Assembly: GCF_004005945.1 (NCBI RefSeq)
Contig: NZ_SACS01000003.1
Span: 142,790-206,789 of the forward strand
Direction: 5' to 3'
DNA length: 64,000 nt
DNA from: Rheinheimera riviphila
Lineage (GTDB): Bacteria; Pseudomonadota; Gammaproteobacteria; Enterobacterales; Alteromonadaceae
Under the pieces are notes generated by a model. It was not told where the DNA came from, did no database searches, and worked only from the letters and a program-made list of their open reading frames with translations. Of this stretch, positions 36,940 through 46,337 are shown in pieces (within the stretch, counting starts at the first letter, position 1; each line of letters begins with the position of its first letter). A program made the position numbers and the translations under genes.

Positions 36940-39402
36940 TCAGAACGTAACGTTCACACTCAGCCACAGGTTACGGGCTTTGTCTTTGTTATTAAAATCA
37001 TCGACATAACTACCGGTATAACCACCACCGGTCACCGGTGCGAACACCGTGTTGTACGAAGTGAAGTCGATATCCAACAAGTTGTTGATCCGGGCGTTGA
37101 AGGTGACTGCATCGGATGCTTTGTACGACGCGCCTAAATGGAACACTTCGTAGTCTTTGTAAAACAACTCTTTGTTCAGGGTCGCATCAAAACCACGGTA
37201 GCGTTTTGAGCGCACTTCGGCAGTTAAAAACAACTTTAATAAGTCAGTTGCCGCATAATCCAAAGTGGCATTCGCCATATGACGTGCGGTATTGGTCATC
37301 GGTAACCCTTTGCTGGCACCACTTTTTTGCTCTGAATCGGTCAAGGTATAGTTGGCACGCAGCGTTAAATCGTACGGCAGCTGATAAACACCGGCCACTT
37401 CAGCGCCGTTGATATCCACCCGGTCAATGTTGATTTTCTGCGAGAACGACACATAACCTAAATCAGCCCAACCGGCGCCGACATCTGCGCAGCGTTGACC
37501 TGGTTTGGCAATATCACAAGGTGGAATGGTATCGCCACCGCTGGAAATTTTGTCGTCGAATCTGTTGTTAAAAATGGTGGCGTTAAAGCTGTGGCCATTA
37601 TCATGCGCGTAGTACACCGCCACTTCAGTATTGACGCTGGTTTCTGGCGTTAACAACGGGTTACCAACGACTGGGCTTACACCCTGGCCGCCAAACATCA
37701 CGATACCTGGGAATAAATCACTGGTTTTTGGTGTTTTATAACCGGTGCTGACGCCACCTTTGATGGTCCAGCTTGGGTTGACCGTCCACACGCCGTACAA
37801 ACGCGGACTGACTTCGCCGCCAAACACGTTGTGATCGTCATAACGGATACCGGCAGTCAGCACTACATCTGGTAAAACTGTCCAGTTATCTTCGGCGAAC
37901 AGCGCCCACATCTCGTGTTTTTGCACTGTGCCTTCGACATAACCATCACCGTACATGCCAAACACGCTGTCTTCCATCTCGCCGTCAATCAACTGACCAC
38001 CGGTGACAACCATATGATTATCAAATGGAATATCTACTTTAGCGTCCAATGTGTATTGGTTGGTGGCTAAAGTGCGGGCATCACGTGGTAAATACGACAA
38101 CATTTGCTGATATTGCGCCGCAGATAAATTAGCCTGCATAAAGGCCAGTTTCACCGCTTCACTTTGATTGGTGAAGGCGGTGGACTTTAACGTATCAGTG
38201 CGACCAGCCATAAAGCTTGGCACACAGTTCAACGCGGTATTATTTTTGCCACCGGCTTTTAAACATGCAGTGTTCCACAGGCCTTGTAAGCCGGAACGTT
38301 CGGCCACGGTGTAAGGTAAAGTCCGGCCCAGGTTGCTGGTATCGACACCTGACAAGCTGATATTGCTGCGAATATCGCCCTGCCACTCACCCAAATGTTG
38401 CAGCGCCCATTGTTCACGGCCAAAACGTTGATCTTTGGCATAACCAGCACGTGGCTGAATGGCGGCGTTGACGATGCGCAGCATGGCGTCGAAGGTATCT
38501 TCAGTGCCCAGCTGATTGCCATCGTTGTCGTATTTTTGCTCAGAGTTATCGTAGCTGAAAATGACCGTGTGTTTGTCGTTTGGCGTATAGTTCAGCGTGG
38601 CACCGGCCGACCAGTTGGTGTTATCCACGGTTTTACCGCCAGCGCCAAAACCTAATTCGCGGCTGACCCAGTTACCGTCCGGATCCATCGCCGGTGCGTA
38701 TTCTGGATCTGAAGCATCACGCTCATAGACATTGCCCCGCAGCGCTAACCCCACTTTGCCCGGCAGCAACGGTGTAAACAGGCTGAAATCAGTGGTGGTA
38801 TCGTCGCCGAACACTGATTCTGACTGCACAGTACGGCTGTGCGAGAATGCACCAACGGTTTTATCGGTAATTTTTTTGGTGATGATGTTAATCACACCAC
38901 CTAAAGCATCTGCGCCGTACAAAGTCGACGCCGGGCCACGGATCACTTCCACCCGCTCCACCGCCGACAGCGGCGGAATATGGTTAAACTGGTTGCCACC
39001 AAAGCTGTTCGGGTAAATATCACCATTATTATTCTGACGACGGCCATCAATCAAAATCAGCGTGTAATCTGAACCCATACCGCGCATCGACACGGTGCCC
39101 TGCCCGGTTTTGTCACGGGTTTCGCCGATATCAACACCTTCCAGTTCCCGTACGACATCCAGCAACGTGGTGTAAGGACGACTTTGCAGTTCAATGCCGC
39201 TGATCACCGAAATACTGGCCGGAGCATCCACCACTTTTTGTTCAAAACCTGACGCAGTCACCACAATCCGCTCGATTGCGGCATCACCACTGGCACTTAT
39301 ATTGGCATTGGCGTCAGGCTGCACGTCGGCATAGGCAGCTGGCAGGCCCAATAAGGCAAATTGCAAGGCGATGGCGATCCGGGCGGGTTTAGACTTGAAC
39401 AT
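36940..39402 (-). CDS. TonB-dependent outer-membrane receptor, FepA/CirA-like
   Basis: An 820-residue receptor beginning at 39402 (MFKSKPARIAIALQ) with AGGAG seven bases upstream. A signal peptide ending AAYA is followed by a TonB box-like IERIVVTAS and a plug domain (PASISVISGIELQSRPYTTLLDVVRELEG, SMRGMGSDYTLILIDGRRQ, VERVEVIRGPASTLYGADALGG). A 22-strand barrel ending NLWLSVNVTF follows. The plug resembles catecholate siderophore receptors. A Fur-box-like site lies about 70 bases upstream of the start, supporting iron-responsive expression. The substrate is not determinable; no siderophore genes or ExbBD are nearby. Confidence 0.92.
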   Translation of the reverse strand: MFKSKPARIAIALQFALLGLPAAYADVQPDANANISASGDAAIERIVVTASGFEQKVVDAPASISVISGIELQSRPYTTLLDVVRELEGVDIGETRDKTGQGTVSMRGMGSDYTLILIDGRRQNNNGDIYPNSFGGNQFNHIPPLSAVERVEVIRGPASTLYGADALGGVINIITKKITDKTVGAFSHSRTVQSESVFGDDTTTDFSLFTPLLPGKVGLALRGNVYERDASDPEYAPAMDPDGNWVSRELGFGAGGKTVDNTNWSAGATLNYTPNDKHTVIFSYDNSEQKYDNDGNQLGTEDTFDAMLRIVNAAIQPRAGYAKDQRFGREQWALQHLGEWQGDIRSNISLSGVDTSNLGRTLPYTVAERSGLQGLWNTACLKAGGKNNTALNCVPSFMAGRTDTLKSTAFTNQSEAVKLAFMQANLSAAQYQQMLSYLPRDARTLATNQYTLDAKVDIPFDNHMVVTGGQLIDGEMEDSVFGMYGDGYVEGTVQKHEMWALFAEDNWTVLPDVVLTAGIRYDDHNVFGGEVSPRLYGVWTVNPSWTIKGGVSTGYKTPKTSDLFPGIVMFGGQGVSPVVGNPLLTPETSVNTEVAVYYAHDNGHSFNATIFNNRFDDKISSGGDTIPPCDIAKPGQRCADVGAGWADLGYVSFSQKINIDRVDINGAEVAGVYQLPYDLTLRANYTLTDSEQKSGASKGLPMTNTARHMANATLDYAATDLLKLFLTAEVRSKRYRGFDATLNKELFYKDYEVFHLGASYKASDAVTFNARINNLLDIDFTSYNTVFAPVTGGGYTGSYVDDFNNKDKARNLWLSVNVTF

Positions 39403-39472
39403 GAAGGACTCCTGTACTGCGATTTGGAACAACAATAAATTGCTGAAATGACAATAAGTTAAAATAAATTTC

Positions 39473-39491
39473 GCCAATGATAACCATTCTT
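39473..39491. promoter_or_regulatory. Fur-box-like site upstream of the TonB receptor
   Basis: GCCAATGATAACCATTCTT matches the 19-base Fur consensus GATAATGATAATCATTATC at 14 positions, including the unbroken AATGATAA core. It lies about 70 bases before the receptor start codon. Confidence 0.65.
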
Positions 39492-39572
39492 AGTTGTATT
39501 TCCAATAATTATTGCGAACTATTTGCATTCAATGATGTCTGGCAGGCAGGTTTTGAAGGTCGCGGTGAGCAC

Positions 39573-40529
39573 TTAACCCAATGCCGTATCCAACACCATC
39601 ATCAAAATAAAACCAGTCATCAGCCCGATGGTTGCGGTGGTTTGATGGCCATGGCGATGGGTTTCCGGGATAACTTCATGCGACACCACAAATAACATGG
39701 CGCCAGCAGCGGCACCCAGCCCAATCGGATAGGCCAAAGCCCCGCCGCCGGAAAGTCCAACCCCAATCACGGCGCCGATAGGCTCCAGCAAACCACTAGC
39801 TGCGGCAATCAGTACCGCTCGCCATGCCGGCATGCCTATCCGGATCAACGCCAGCGCCACCGCTAAACCCTCCGGAATATCCTGAATCGCAATGGCCGAA
39901 GCCAGCGGCATCCCCACCGCCAAATCGTTCATGGCAAAACCAACACCAATCGCCATCCCTTCCGGCAAATTGTGAATAGCAATGGCAAATACAAACAACC
40001 ACAACCGTGGGCACTGCTGATGACCTGGGCCACAAGGTCCGGTTTTATCATGTTCATGCGGGATAAAAGTATCAAGCCCCAGCATCAACAGCACGCCAAG
40101 GGCAAGGGCTGCTGCGACAAGGAATGAACCGGACATTGCTGATCCCAGTTGCAACTCTGCTGCCGCTAGCCCTGGCAAGATCAGCGAAAAAGCACTGGCA
40201 GCCAACATCATGCCAGCGGCAAACCCCAACAAACCGTCTTCCGCTCGTTGCGACAATTGTTTGAGCCACAAAGCTGGTAAGGCGCCCGCTGAAGTGGCGA
40301 GAAAACACACGCCACCGCCGATGATGGCGTAGATAAAAGCCTGATTTAATGCGGTGCCAGCGTCAACCTTTGCTGGCACACCGCCGAACAACGGCAGCAC
40401 ACTTTGGCCAATTGACCAGCACATCAGCGCTATCGTCATGGCGAAACCTGTAGCAATTAAGGGATGTTTTTTGCATTGAGCCAGCCACAATGTGGGCCAG
40501 CCGATGCTGCTTTTTATCGCTTGCGTCAT
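39573..40529 (-). CDS. ZIP family divalent metal transporter
   Basis: A 318-residue inner-membrane protein with eight predicted helices. The two metal-site helices carry AIHNLPEGMAIGVG and AIQDIPEGLAVALA, the ZIP hallmark HNxPEG plus the partner xxxPEG. A His/Cys-bearing loop (HEHDKTGPCGPGHQQC) precedes the first, and SHEVIPETHRHGH is near the C-terminus. ZIP proteins import zinc, iron or related ions. The start at 40529 has GGAG six bases upstream. A Fur-like site overlaps the region just upstream of its probable promoter, hinting at iron as substrate, which is inference. Confidence 0.92.
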   Translation of the reverse strand: MTQAIKSSIGWPTLWLAQCKKHPLIATGFAMTIALMCWSIGQSVLPLFGGVPAKVDAGTALNQAFIYAIIGGGVCFLATSAGALPALWLKQLSQRAEDGLLGFAAGMMLAASAFSLILPGLAAAELQLGSAMSGSFLVAAALALGVLLMLGLDTFIPHEHDKTGPCGPGHQQCPRLWLFVFAIAIHNLPEGMAIGVGFAMNDLAVGMPLASAIAIQDIPEGLAVALALIRIGMPAWRAVLIAAASGLLEPIGAVIGVGLSGGGALAYPIGLGAAAGAMLFVVSHEVIPETHRHGHQTTATIGLMTGFILMMVLDTALG

Positions 40530-40545
40530 AGTCGCTCCAAGGATT

Positions 40546-40590
40546 GATATAAACTGCAGTAGAATATCATGCAAATGATATTTATTCTCA
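40546..40590 (-). promoter_or_regulatory. Promoter and Fur-box-like site of the ZIP transporter
   Basis: On the minus strand TTGCAT (40574-40569), 17 bases, then TATATC (40551-40546) form a plausible sigma-70 promoter. Immediately upstream, 40576-40590 reads TGATATTTATTCTCA on the plus strand, 13 of 15 matches to the 7-1-7 Fur consensus TGATAATNATTATCA. The site abuts the -35 element, a repressing position. Confidence 0.6.
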
Positions 40591-40680
40591 TTTGAAATTG
40601 TACGTTGCCACAGCTCAACCTGACAGCGGTTGCGGACTGGAGTACACTCGGCCGGTTTTGATTACTTGGAGCAGTTTTTG

Positions 40681-41031
40681 ATGTCAAAAAAAGTCTATTG
40701 TTTGGCGCAGTTTTTACCTAAAGAGGGTCAGGAAGCTGCGTTATTTCAGGTCCTGCAACAGCTGGAACCCAATACTTTAAGGGAAGATGGTTGTCTGCAA
40801 TACCGCGTCACCCGCCAGATCACCAGCCCCTTTGCGCAAGGCACCAGTTTTCCAATTGTTTTTAATGAAATCTGGGCTGATCTGGCAAGCTTTGAAGCGC
40901 ACTGTCAACGCGCAGAAATTAATCACTTTTTTGAAAAGTATTGCTTAGCTGATGATGGTCTGGCCCAAGCCTGGAACGTCTGCGTTTATTCAGACGAACC
41001 GGCAGATTTTGATGCGCCAAAGTTAGGTTAG
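40681..41031 (+). CDS. Antibiotic biosynthesis monooxygenase (ABM) fold protein
   Basis: A 116-residue protein with the dimeric alpha/beta ABM fold: an N-terminal strand VYCLAQFLPKEGQE, a central DGCLQYRVTRQ and FNEIWADLASFEAHCQRAEINHFFEKY. Relatives include YgiN-type quinol monooxygenases and small oxygenases. No specific reaction can be assigned. The start at 40681 has GGAG nine bases upstream. It is divergent from the ZIP gene and shares its 150-base upstream region, so iron control is possible. Confidence 0.78.
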   Translation: MSKKVYCLAQFLPKEGQEAALFQVLQQLEPNTLREDGCLQYRVTRQITSPFAQGTSFPIVFNEIWADLASFEAHCQRAEINHFFEKYCLADDGLAQAWNVCVYSDEPADFDAPKLG

Positions 41032-41062
41032 GATAGTTTAATTGGCGGGACGCTAGAGCGTA

Positions 41063-42001
41063 CTATGAGTTCAGATAAAACCAACCCAACCACTGCTGAT
41101 ACACCGGGATCCCCAGAAGCACATTCACCGGAAAGGTAATCCCCAGCGCCGCCAATAACGCCAATCCGATATTGGCGCTGGGAATAGCAGCGCGAATGGC
41201 TGCCGGCGCTGCAATATAAGAGGCGCTGGCGGTGAGCGCCGTTAGGACTAAAGCGCTGCCATGCGGTAACTCTAACCAAAGCGACACACCAATCCCGAGC
41301 CAGGCCAAGCCAAAAGGCGCCACTGCGGCAAAGGCGAGTAAACGCCACTGCGCCAGTGGCAAGGGCGAACAAGCGCGCGCCGTACACAAACCCATTTCCA
41401 GTAAAAATAGCGCCAGCATGGTTTTAAAACCACCAAACAACACCGGCGTTAACGGTGCCAGGCCAGCAGGGCCATACAGCACGCCAATCAACACCCCACC
41501 ACCTAACAGCAATACACCACGGCTGGTCAGTGACTCGCGCAGGATGCTCCAGGTACTGCCCTCGCCGCTCAGTTTCTGATGCAACCACAACATCCCAACG
41601 ATGGCAGGGAGTTCCAGCACCACCAGATATAACGTCGTTTCCGCGCTCAGCGGCAACTGCTGAAACTCCACCAGCGCCAACACTACCGCAAAAGTACCGG
41701 CGCTGACCGAACCATAATGCGCGGCGATACTGACCGAATCGGCTTGCGACAACCGCACTAAACGTTTGAGCAGTGGATAAAGCAATAACGGGATCAACAA
41801 CCCCATTAAGGCAATTGGGATCAGCTTTTCTAACATGGCGTGGGAATATTGACCGTGTAACGCCATACCACCTTTGAGGCCAAGTACCAGCATCAACATA
41901 ATCGACAAGGTTTCGTAGATGGACGGTGGTACTTTTAAATCAGATTTTAACAAGCCGGCCGTTAACCCCAGCACAAAAAACGCAATCACAATATCCGGCA
42001 T
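41063..42001 (-). CDS. SbtA-like sodium-dependent bicarbonate permease family protein
   Basis: A 312-residue inner-membrane protein with about ten helices in the SbtA/DUF897 family. Family stretches are MLVLGLKGGMALHG, AAHYGSVSAGTFAVVLALVE, LLEMGLCTARACSP, and the late TASASYIAAPAAIRAAIPSANIGLALLAALGITFPVNVLLGIP. Cyanobacterial SbtA imports bicarbonate with sodium; in heterotrophs the substrate is not established, though bicarbonate for anaplerotic carboxylation is plausible. The start at 42001 has AGGAG seven bases upstream. It is transcribed divergently from a LysR-type regulator, the same pairing seen for inorganic-carbon genes elsewhere. No SbtB-like PII gene is adjacent. Confidence 0.85.
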   Translation of the reverse strand: MPDIVIAFFVLGLTAGLLKSDLKVPPSIYETLSIMLMLVLGLKGGMALHGQYSHAMLEKLIPIALMGLLIPLLLYPLLKRLVRLSQADSVSIAAHYGSVSAGTFAVVLALVEFQQLPLSAETTLYLVVLELPAIVGMLWLHQKLSGEGSTWSILRESLTSRGVLLLGGGVLIGVLYGPAGLAPLTPVLFGGFKTMLALFLLEMGLCTARACSPLPLAQWRLLAFAAVAPFGLAWLGIGVSLWLELPHGSALVLTALTASASYIAAPAAIRAAIPSANIGLALLAALGITFPVNVLLGIPVYQQWLGWFYLNS

Positions 42002-42144
42002 CTGATAACTCCTGTGTGAACCCAAGCAAACGGCTGCAACGTGCTCACCAAAGCGACACTTGCAACCTGTTGGCTGGCGATTGTGCCGACAAATGGTTAT
42101 ATTGGATAATTAATTGTTTCAGAGCCAGGTATAGACAATCATCT

Positions 42145-43095
42145 ATGGATGTTCGGCAACTGAGTTTTCGATTGTTACAAGTCTATGTGCAGGTGGTGCG
42201 CTTGGGCTCGGTGACGGCAGCGGCAAAAATGCTGCATCTGACGCAGCCAACGGTATCGTTGCAATTAAAAAAGCTAACCGAAGCTGTGGGCGCGCCGCTG
42301 TTGGAATATCAGGCGCAGCAACTCACACCGACGCTGATTGGGCTGGAGCTGTATCAGGCGGCTTGTGACGTGTTAGGAAGATTTGACGACTTCAGCAGTT
42401 TTCTCAGCGAAGAGCGGGATGGTAATCTTGGGCAAATCAGCCTCGGTATAGTTACGACCGCCAAATATGTCATTCCACAAATTCTCGGTGGTTTTTACCG
42501 CAAATTCCCCAAAGTGACGGTTACGGTGAATGTGGGCAACCGCGCACATATCTTGTCGCGCTTTGAACGCCAACAAGATGATTTGTATCTGTTTAGTCAT
42601 CCGCCAGCCGGTCAGACAATGCAGGCGGCACGTATTCTGAAAAATCCGTTGCAGTTGATAGCACCACCGGATCATTGGGCGGTTGGTATGCCCAATCTGA
42701 CATTTTCGCAGTTACAACAAGAGCGGTTTCTGATGCGCGAGCCAGGCTCTGCCACACGCTTGATGTTTGAGTCCTGGCTCAGCAGTCAAGGGCTGGGTGT
42801 GCTACAAACCATGCAGATTGAAAGTAATGAAGCGATCCGGCTTTGTGTGGCAGCTGGCTTAGGCTTATCGGTGATTTCCGCCCATACCCTGGGCCAACAA
42901 CCACAACCTTGTGCTGTGCTGAAAGTGGCCGGTTTTCCACTGGAAAGTCACTGGTATCTGGTACGACGGAAAGATCGCAGGCTGGATGCGGCTTCGCGCC
43001 AGTTTATTCGTTATATTGGCGAGCATCTGACGGATTGTATTGAGCCACAATGGCTGGTACCGGACCTTGCCAATCTGCCGCAAAAATTTGAATAA
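42145..43095 (+). CDS. LysR-family transcriptional regulator
   Basis: A 316-residue regulator. The start at 42145 (MDVRQLSFRLLQVYVQVVRLGS) fits the family; the frame is open further upstream but only into the divergent promoter. The winged helix-turn-helix is TAAAKMLHLTQPTVSLQLKKLTEAVG near residues 29-54. Residues 95-300 form the periplasmic-binding-protein-like effector domain (ISLGIVTTAKYVIPQILGGFYRKFP). It resembles the CbbR/CmpR group. The 143-base divergent gap to the SbtA-like gene is the likely site of its action. The ribosome site is poor. Confidence 0.88.
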   Translation: MDVRQLSFRLLQVYVQVVRLGSVTAAAKMLHLTQPTVSLQLKKLTEAVGAPLLEYQAQQLTPTLIGLELYQAACDVLGRFDDFSSFLSEERDGNLGQISLGIVTTAKYVIPQILGGFYRKFPKVTVTVNVGNRAHILSRFERQQDDLYLFSHPPAGQTMQAARILKNPLQLIAPPDHWAVGMPNLTFSQLQQERFLMREPGSATRLMFESWLSSQGLGVLQTMQIESNEAIRLCVAAGLGLSVISAHTLGQQPQPCAVLKVAGFPLESHWYLVRRKDRRLDAASRQFIRYIGEHLTDCIEPQWLVPDLANLPQKFE

Positions 43096-43300
43096 GTTTC
43101 GACCTTGCAGATTTTTGGAGATCAGTGGCCCTGTTGCATTCGATTGGTCGCAGGTGCATGGATCTGGCATACCCTTATCAACAGATCAGATAAATCACTC
43201 AGTTAGCCGCAGATGACTTTAGCGCCGTGCAGAATTCAGGCACACTAGCGCCAATCATTCTCCGCTATTTTTCCGATATGCTGCCAACTATGAGCCCAAT

Positions 43301-44440
43301 ATGAGCCCAACCATGATTGATTTACGCAGTGATACCGTCACCCGCCCGTCCCCTGCCATGCAACAAGCGATGTTTGAAGCCCCACTGGGCGATGATGTGT
43401 TTGGTGATGATCCAAGCGTCAATGGACTACAGCAACAAGCCTGTGAATTATTGGGTTTCGAAGCGGCATTGTTTGCCCCAAGCGGCACCATGACCAACCT
43501 GATCGCCTTGATGAGCCATTGCCAGCGTGGCGATGAAGCCATTGTGGGTCAGCAGTGGCACACCTATAAATGGGAAGCCGGTGGCATGGCGGTGCTCGGC
43601 TCGATTCAGCCACAACCATTGGTCCATCAGCCGGATGGCTCTTTGGCGCTACACGATATTCTGGCGGCGATCAAACCGGACGATCCGCATTTTGCCCGCA
43701 CCCGTTTAGTGGTGATTGAAAACACCACCGGCGGTCAGGTGTTATCGTTGGATTATATGCAGCAAGTGCAACAGCTTTGTAAAGCGCAAAGTCTGGCATG
43801 TCATATTGATGGGGCGCGGATTTTTAATGCGGCAGTGGCGATTGCATCCCAACAACAGCAAGATCCTTATCAGGTGGCGCGGCAGTTGGTCGCAGGTTTT
43901 GATTCCATTTCGGTCTGTTTATCCAAAGGGTTAGGCGCGCCGGTTGGTTCGTTGCTGCTTGGCTCACACGAATTTATCGCCAAAGCACGGCGCATCCGAA
44001 AAATGCTCGGTGGCGGTATGCGTCAGGCCGGAGTTCTGGCAGCAGCTGGCAGTTATGCGCTTGCTCACAATGTGCAACGACTGGCTGAAGATCATCAACA
44101 TGCGCAGGTATTAGCTGCAGGTTTTAACGAAGCTGTTGCTCAACACCAACTTCAGGCCGAGTTTAGCTGTCATCCGGTGCAAACCAATATCTTGTTTTGT
44201 GATCTGTCACCAAAACTAGCTGATTTTCTACGGCAGCAATTCACCGAACAAGGTATTCTGTGCACCGCTGGCAGCTATCAAAGTGCCGATGGGCAGCGTT
44301 GCCGGTTACGGTTTGTCACCCATCTGGATGTCAGCCTGGCGCAAATTCAACAAGTGGTTGCGGTCAGTCAGCAGGTGCTGGCGCACTATGCTCGCAATAA
44401 TACCCGAAATAATGCTCGCGATAATTCCGCCGTTTTATAA
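43301..44440 (+). CDS. ltaE: Low-specificity L-threonine aldolase
   Basis: A 379-residue PLP enzyme cleaving L-threonine and L-allo-threonine to glycine and acetaldehyde. It closely follows E. coli LtaE: MIDLRSDTVTRPSPAM, GDDVFGDDPSVN, the PLP-binding region HIDGARIFNAAVA, the lysine in CLSKGLGAPVGSLL, and KMLGGGMRQAGVLAAAGSYAL. Translation may start at 43301 or at ATG 43313, which matches the usual family start; neither has a clear ribosome site. A tandem ATGAGCCCAA duplication lies just upstream. The C-terminus carries a low-complexity tail of about 14 residues with repeated Arg-Asn units, absent from E. coli LtaE. Confidence 0.95.
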   Translation: MSPTMIDLRSDTVTRPSPAMQQAMFEAPLGDDVFGDDPSVNGLQQQACELLGFEAALFAPSGTMTNLIALMSHCQRGDEAIVGQQWHTYKWEAGGMAVLGSIQPQPLVHQPDGSLALHDILAAIKPDDPHFARTRLVVIENTTGGQVLSLDYMQQVQQLCKAQSLACHIDGARIFNAAVAIASQQQQDPYQVARQLVAGFDSISVCLSKGLGAPVGSLLLGSHEFIAKARRIRKMLGGGMRQAGVLAAAGSYALAHNVQRLAEDHQHAQVLAAGFNEAVAQHQLQAEFSCHPVQTNILFCDLSPKLADFLRQQFTEQGILCTAGSYQSADGQRCRLRFVTHLDVSLAQIQQVVAVSQQVLAHYARNNTRNNARDNSAVL

Positions 44441-44465
44441 TTTTCATCAGTGAGATCAAGCTTTT

Positions 44466-46325
44466 ATGCTGCGTTTTTTTGAAAAGTTAACTAACCCCTT
44501 TCCAGCTGCCGAACCGCAACAGCCACCCCGTGGTTTATTGGCGTTTTGTCTGCATTACAGCAAAGGCATGGGCTGGCCGCTATTGGTGATGGCAACCTTA
44601 ACCGCGCTGATTGCGATGCTCGAAGTATCGTTATTTGGCTTTATGGGGCAGTTGGTCGACTGGCTGATTGAAAAAGATCCAAAAACCTTGTGGCAAACCG
44701 AAGGTAAAACCTTATTAACCATGGGTTTGTTAACGGCTGTTGGTATTCCGGCGCTGATTTTACTGCACGCCGCAGTCATTCATCAGACCATTTTGGGCAA
44801 TTATCCGATGGCCATCCGCTGGTCAGCCCATCGGTATTTACTCAAACAAAGCATCAGTTTTTACCAGAATGATTTTGCCGGCCGTATTGCCACCAAAGTG
44901 ATGCAAACGGCGTTAGCGGTGCGGGAAACGGCTACAAAGTTGCTCGATGTGATGGTGTATGTGCTGGTGTATTTCAGCACCATGTTGTACCTGATTGCCG
45001 ATGCCGATTTACTGTTAGTGACGCCGCTACTGGTCTGGCTGGCGCTCTATATCGCGCTGCAATGTTATTTTGTGCCACGGCTAAAAGATGTCGCCACCCG
45101 TCAGGCCGATGCGCGCTCCGAAATGACCGGTCGCATTGTCGACAGCTATACCAATATCAATACCATTAAGTTGTTTTCGCACACCAGCCGCGAAGCTGAA
45201 TATGCCAAAGACAGCATGTCGCAGTTCCTGCAGCCTGTTTACCAACAAATGCGCCTGGTAACCTGGTTAACGTTCTCGGTACAAACCTTAAATTACCTGC
45301 TGGTGTTTGCCATTGGCGCGATGTCGATTTGGTTGTGGACCGAGCAGGCTGTCAGCATTGGTTCTATTGCCATAGCAGTCAGTCTGGCACTGCGCTTAAA
45401 CGGCATGTCACAGTGGATCATGTGGGAAGTCAGTGGTTTATTTGAAAACATCGGCACCGTGGTCGATGGCATCACCACGTTGGCGCAGCCACAACTGGTG
45501 CAGGATGTGCCTGATGCCAAGCAATTGGCGGTGTCTGGTGGCGCTATTACTTTTGCTGATTTGCAATTTAACTATGGCAAAGCTTTTGGCAAAGAAAGCG
45601 GGCACGAACACAAAGCACCAGTGTTAAATGGGCTGCAACTGCAAATTAAACCGGGCGAAAAAGTCGGTTTAGTCGGCCGCTCTGGCGCCGGTAAATCGAC
45701 CCTGGTCAACTTGCTGCTGCGGTTTTATGACCTGGAGCAAGGCAAAATTCTGATTGATGGGCAGGATATTAGTCAGGTACAGCAAGAATCGTTACGGGCG
45801 CAAATCGCCATGGTGACGCAGGATACCTCGTTGCTGCACCGCTCGGTACGTGAAAACGTGTTGTACGGTAAGCCGGATGCCAGTGAAGCAGAATTACTGG
45901 CAGCGATTAAAGCGGCTGAAGCAGACACCTTTATTGCCGACCTCACTGATCCCAAAGGCAAAAGCGGTTTAGACGCACAGGTCGGAGAGCGTGGTGTGAA
46001 ATTGTCCGGCGGTCAACGCCAGCGGATTGCTATCGCGCGGGTGCTTTTGAAAAACGCGCCGATTTTAATTCTGGACGAAGCCACTTCAGCGCTGGATTCA
46101 GAAGTTGAAGCGGCGATTCAGCAAAGTCTGAATACGCTGATGGCCGGTAAAACAGTAATTGCAATTGCCCACCGCTTGTCGACGATTGCGGCGATGGACC
46201 GGCTGATTGTGCTGGACCAAGGCCGGATTGTCGAAGAAGGTACCCACCAGCAACTGATTGCTGCCGGTGGTATTTATGCCCAATTATGGGCGCATCAGAC
46301 CGGTGGTTTTATTGGTCTGGATTAG
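44466..46325 (+). CDS. ABC exporter, fused membrane and ATPase domains
   Basis: A 619-residue half-transporter. Residues 35-330 hold six membrane helices of the ABC exporter type 1 fold, and residues 360-605 the ATPase. Motifs are Walker A GRSGAGKST, Q-loop MVTQDTSLLH, signature LSGGQRQRIAIA, Walker B ILILDEATSALD and the switch His in AIAHRLST. It probably works as a homodimer in the inner membrane exporting a lipid, peptide or drug; the substrate is unknown. It begins 25 bases after ltaE, so the two may be co-transcribed, although no functional link is evident. Confidence 0.93.
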   Translation: MLRFFEKLTNPFPAAEPQQPPRGLLAFCLHYSKGMGWPLLVMATLTALIAMLEVSLFGFMGQLVDWLIEKDPKTLWQTEGKTLLTMGLLTAVGIPALILLHAAVIHQTILGNYPMAIRWSAHRYLLKQSISFYQNDFAGRIATKVMQTALAVRETATKLLDVMVYVLVYFSTMLYLIADADLLLVTPLLVWLALYIALQCYFVPRLKDVATRQADARSEMTGRIVDSYTNINTIKLFSHTSREAEYAKDSMSQFLQPVYQQMRLVTWLTFSVQTLNYLLVFAIGAMSIWLWTEQAVSIGSIAIAVSLALRLNGMSQWIMWEVSGLFENIGTVVDGITTLAQPQLVQDVPDAKQLAVSGGAITFADLQFNYGKAFGKESGHEHKAPVLNGLQLQIKPGEKVGLVGRSGAGKSTLVNLLLRFYDLEQGKILIDGQDISQVQQESLRAQIAMVTQDTSLLHRSVRENVLYGKPDASEAELLAAIKAAEADTFIADLTDPKGKSGLDAQVGERGVKLSGGQRQRIAIARVLLKNAPILILDEATSALDSEVEAAIQQSLNTLMAGKTVIAIAHRLSTIAAMDRLIVLDQGRIVEEGTHQQLIAAGGIYAQLWAHQTGGFIGLD

Positions 46326-46337
46326 TTTTTTTACTTA

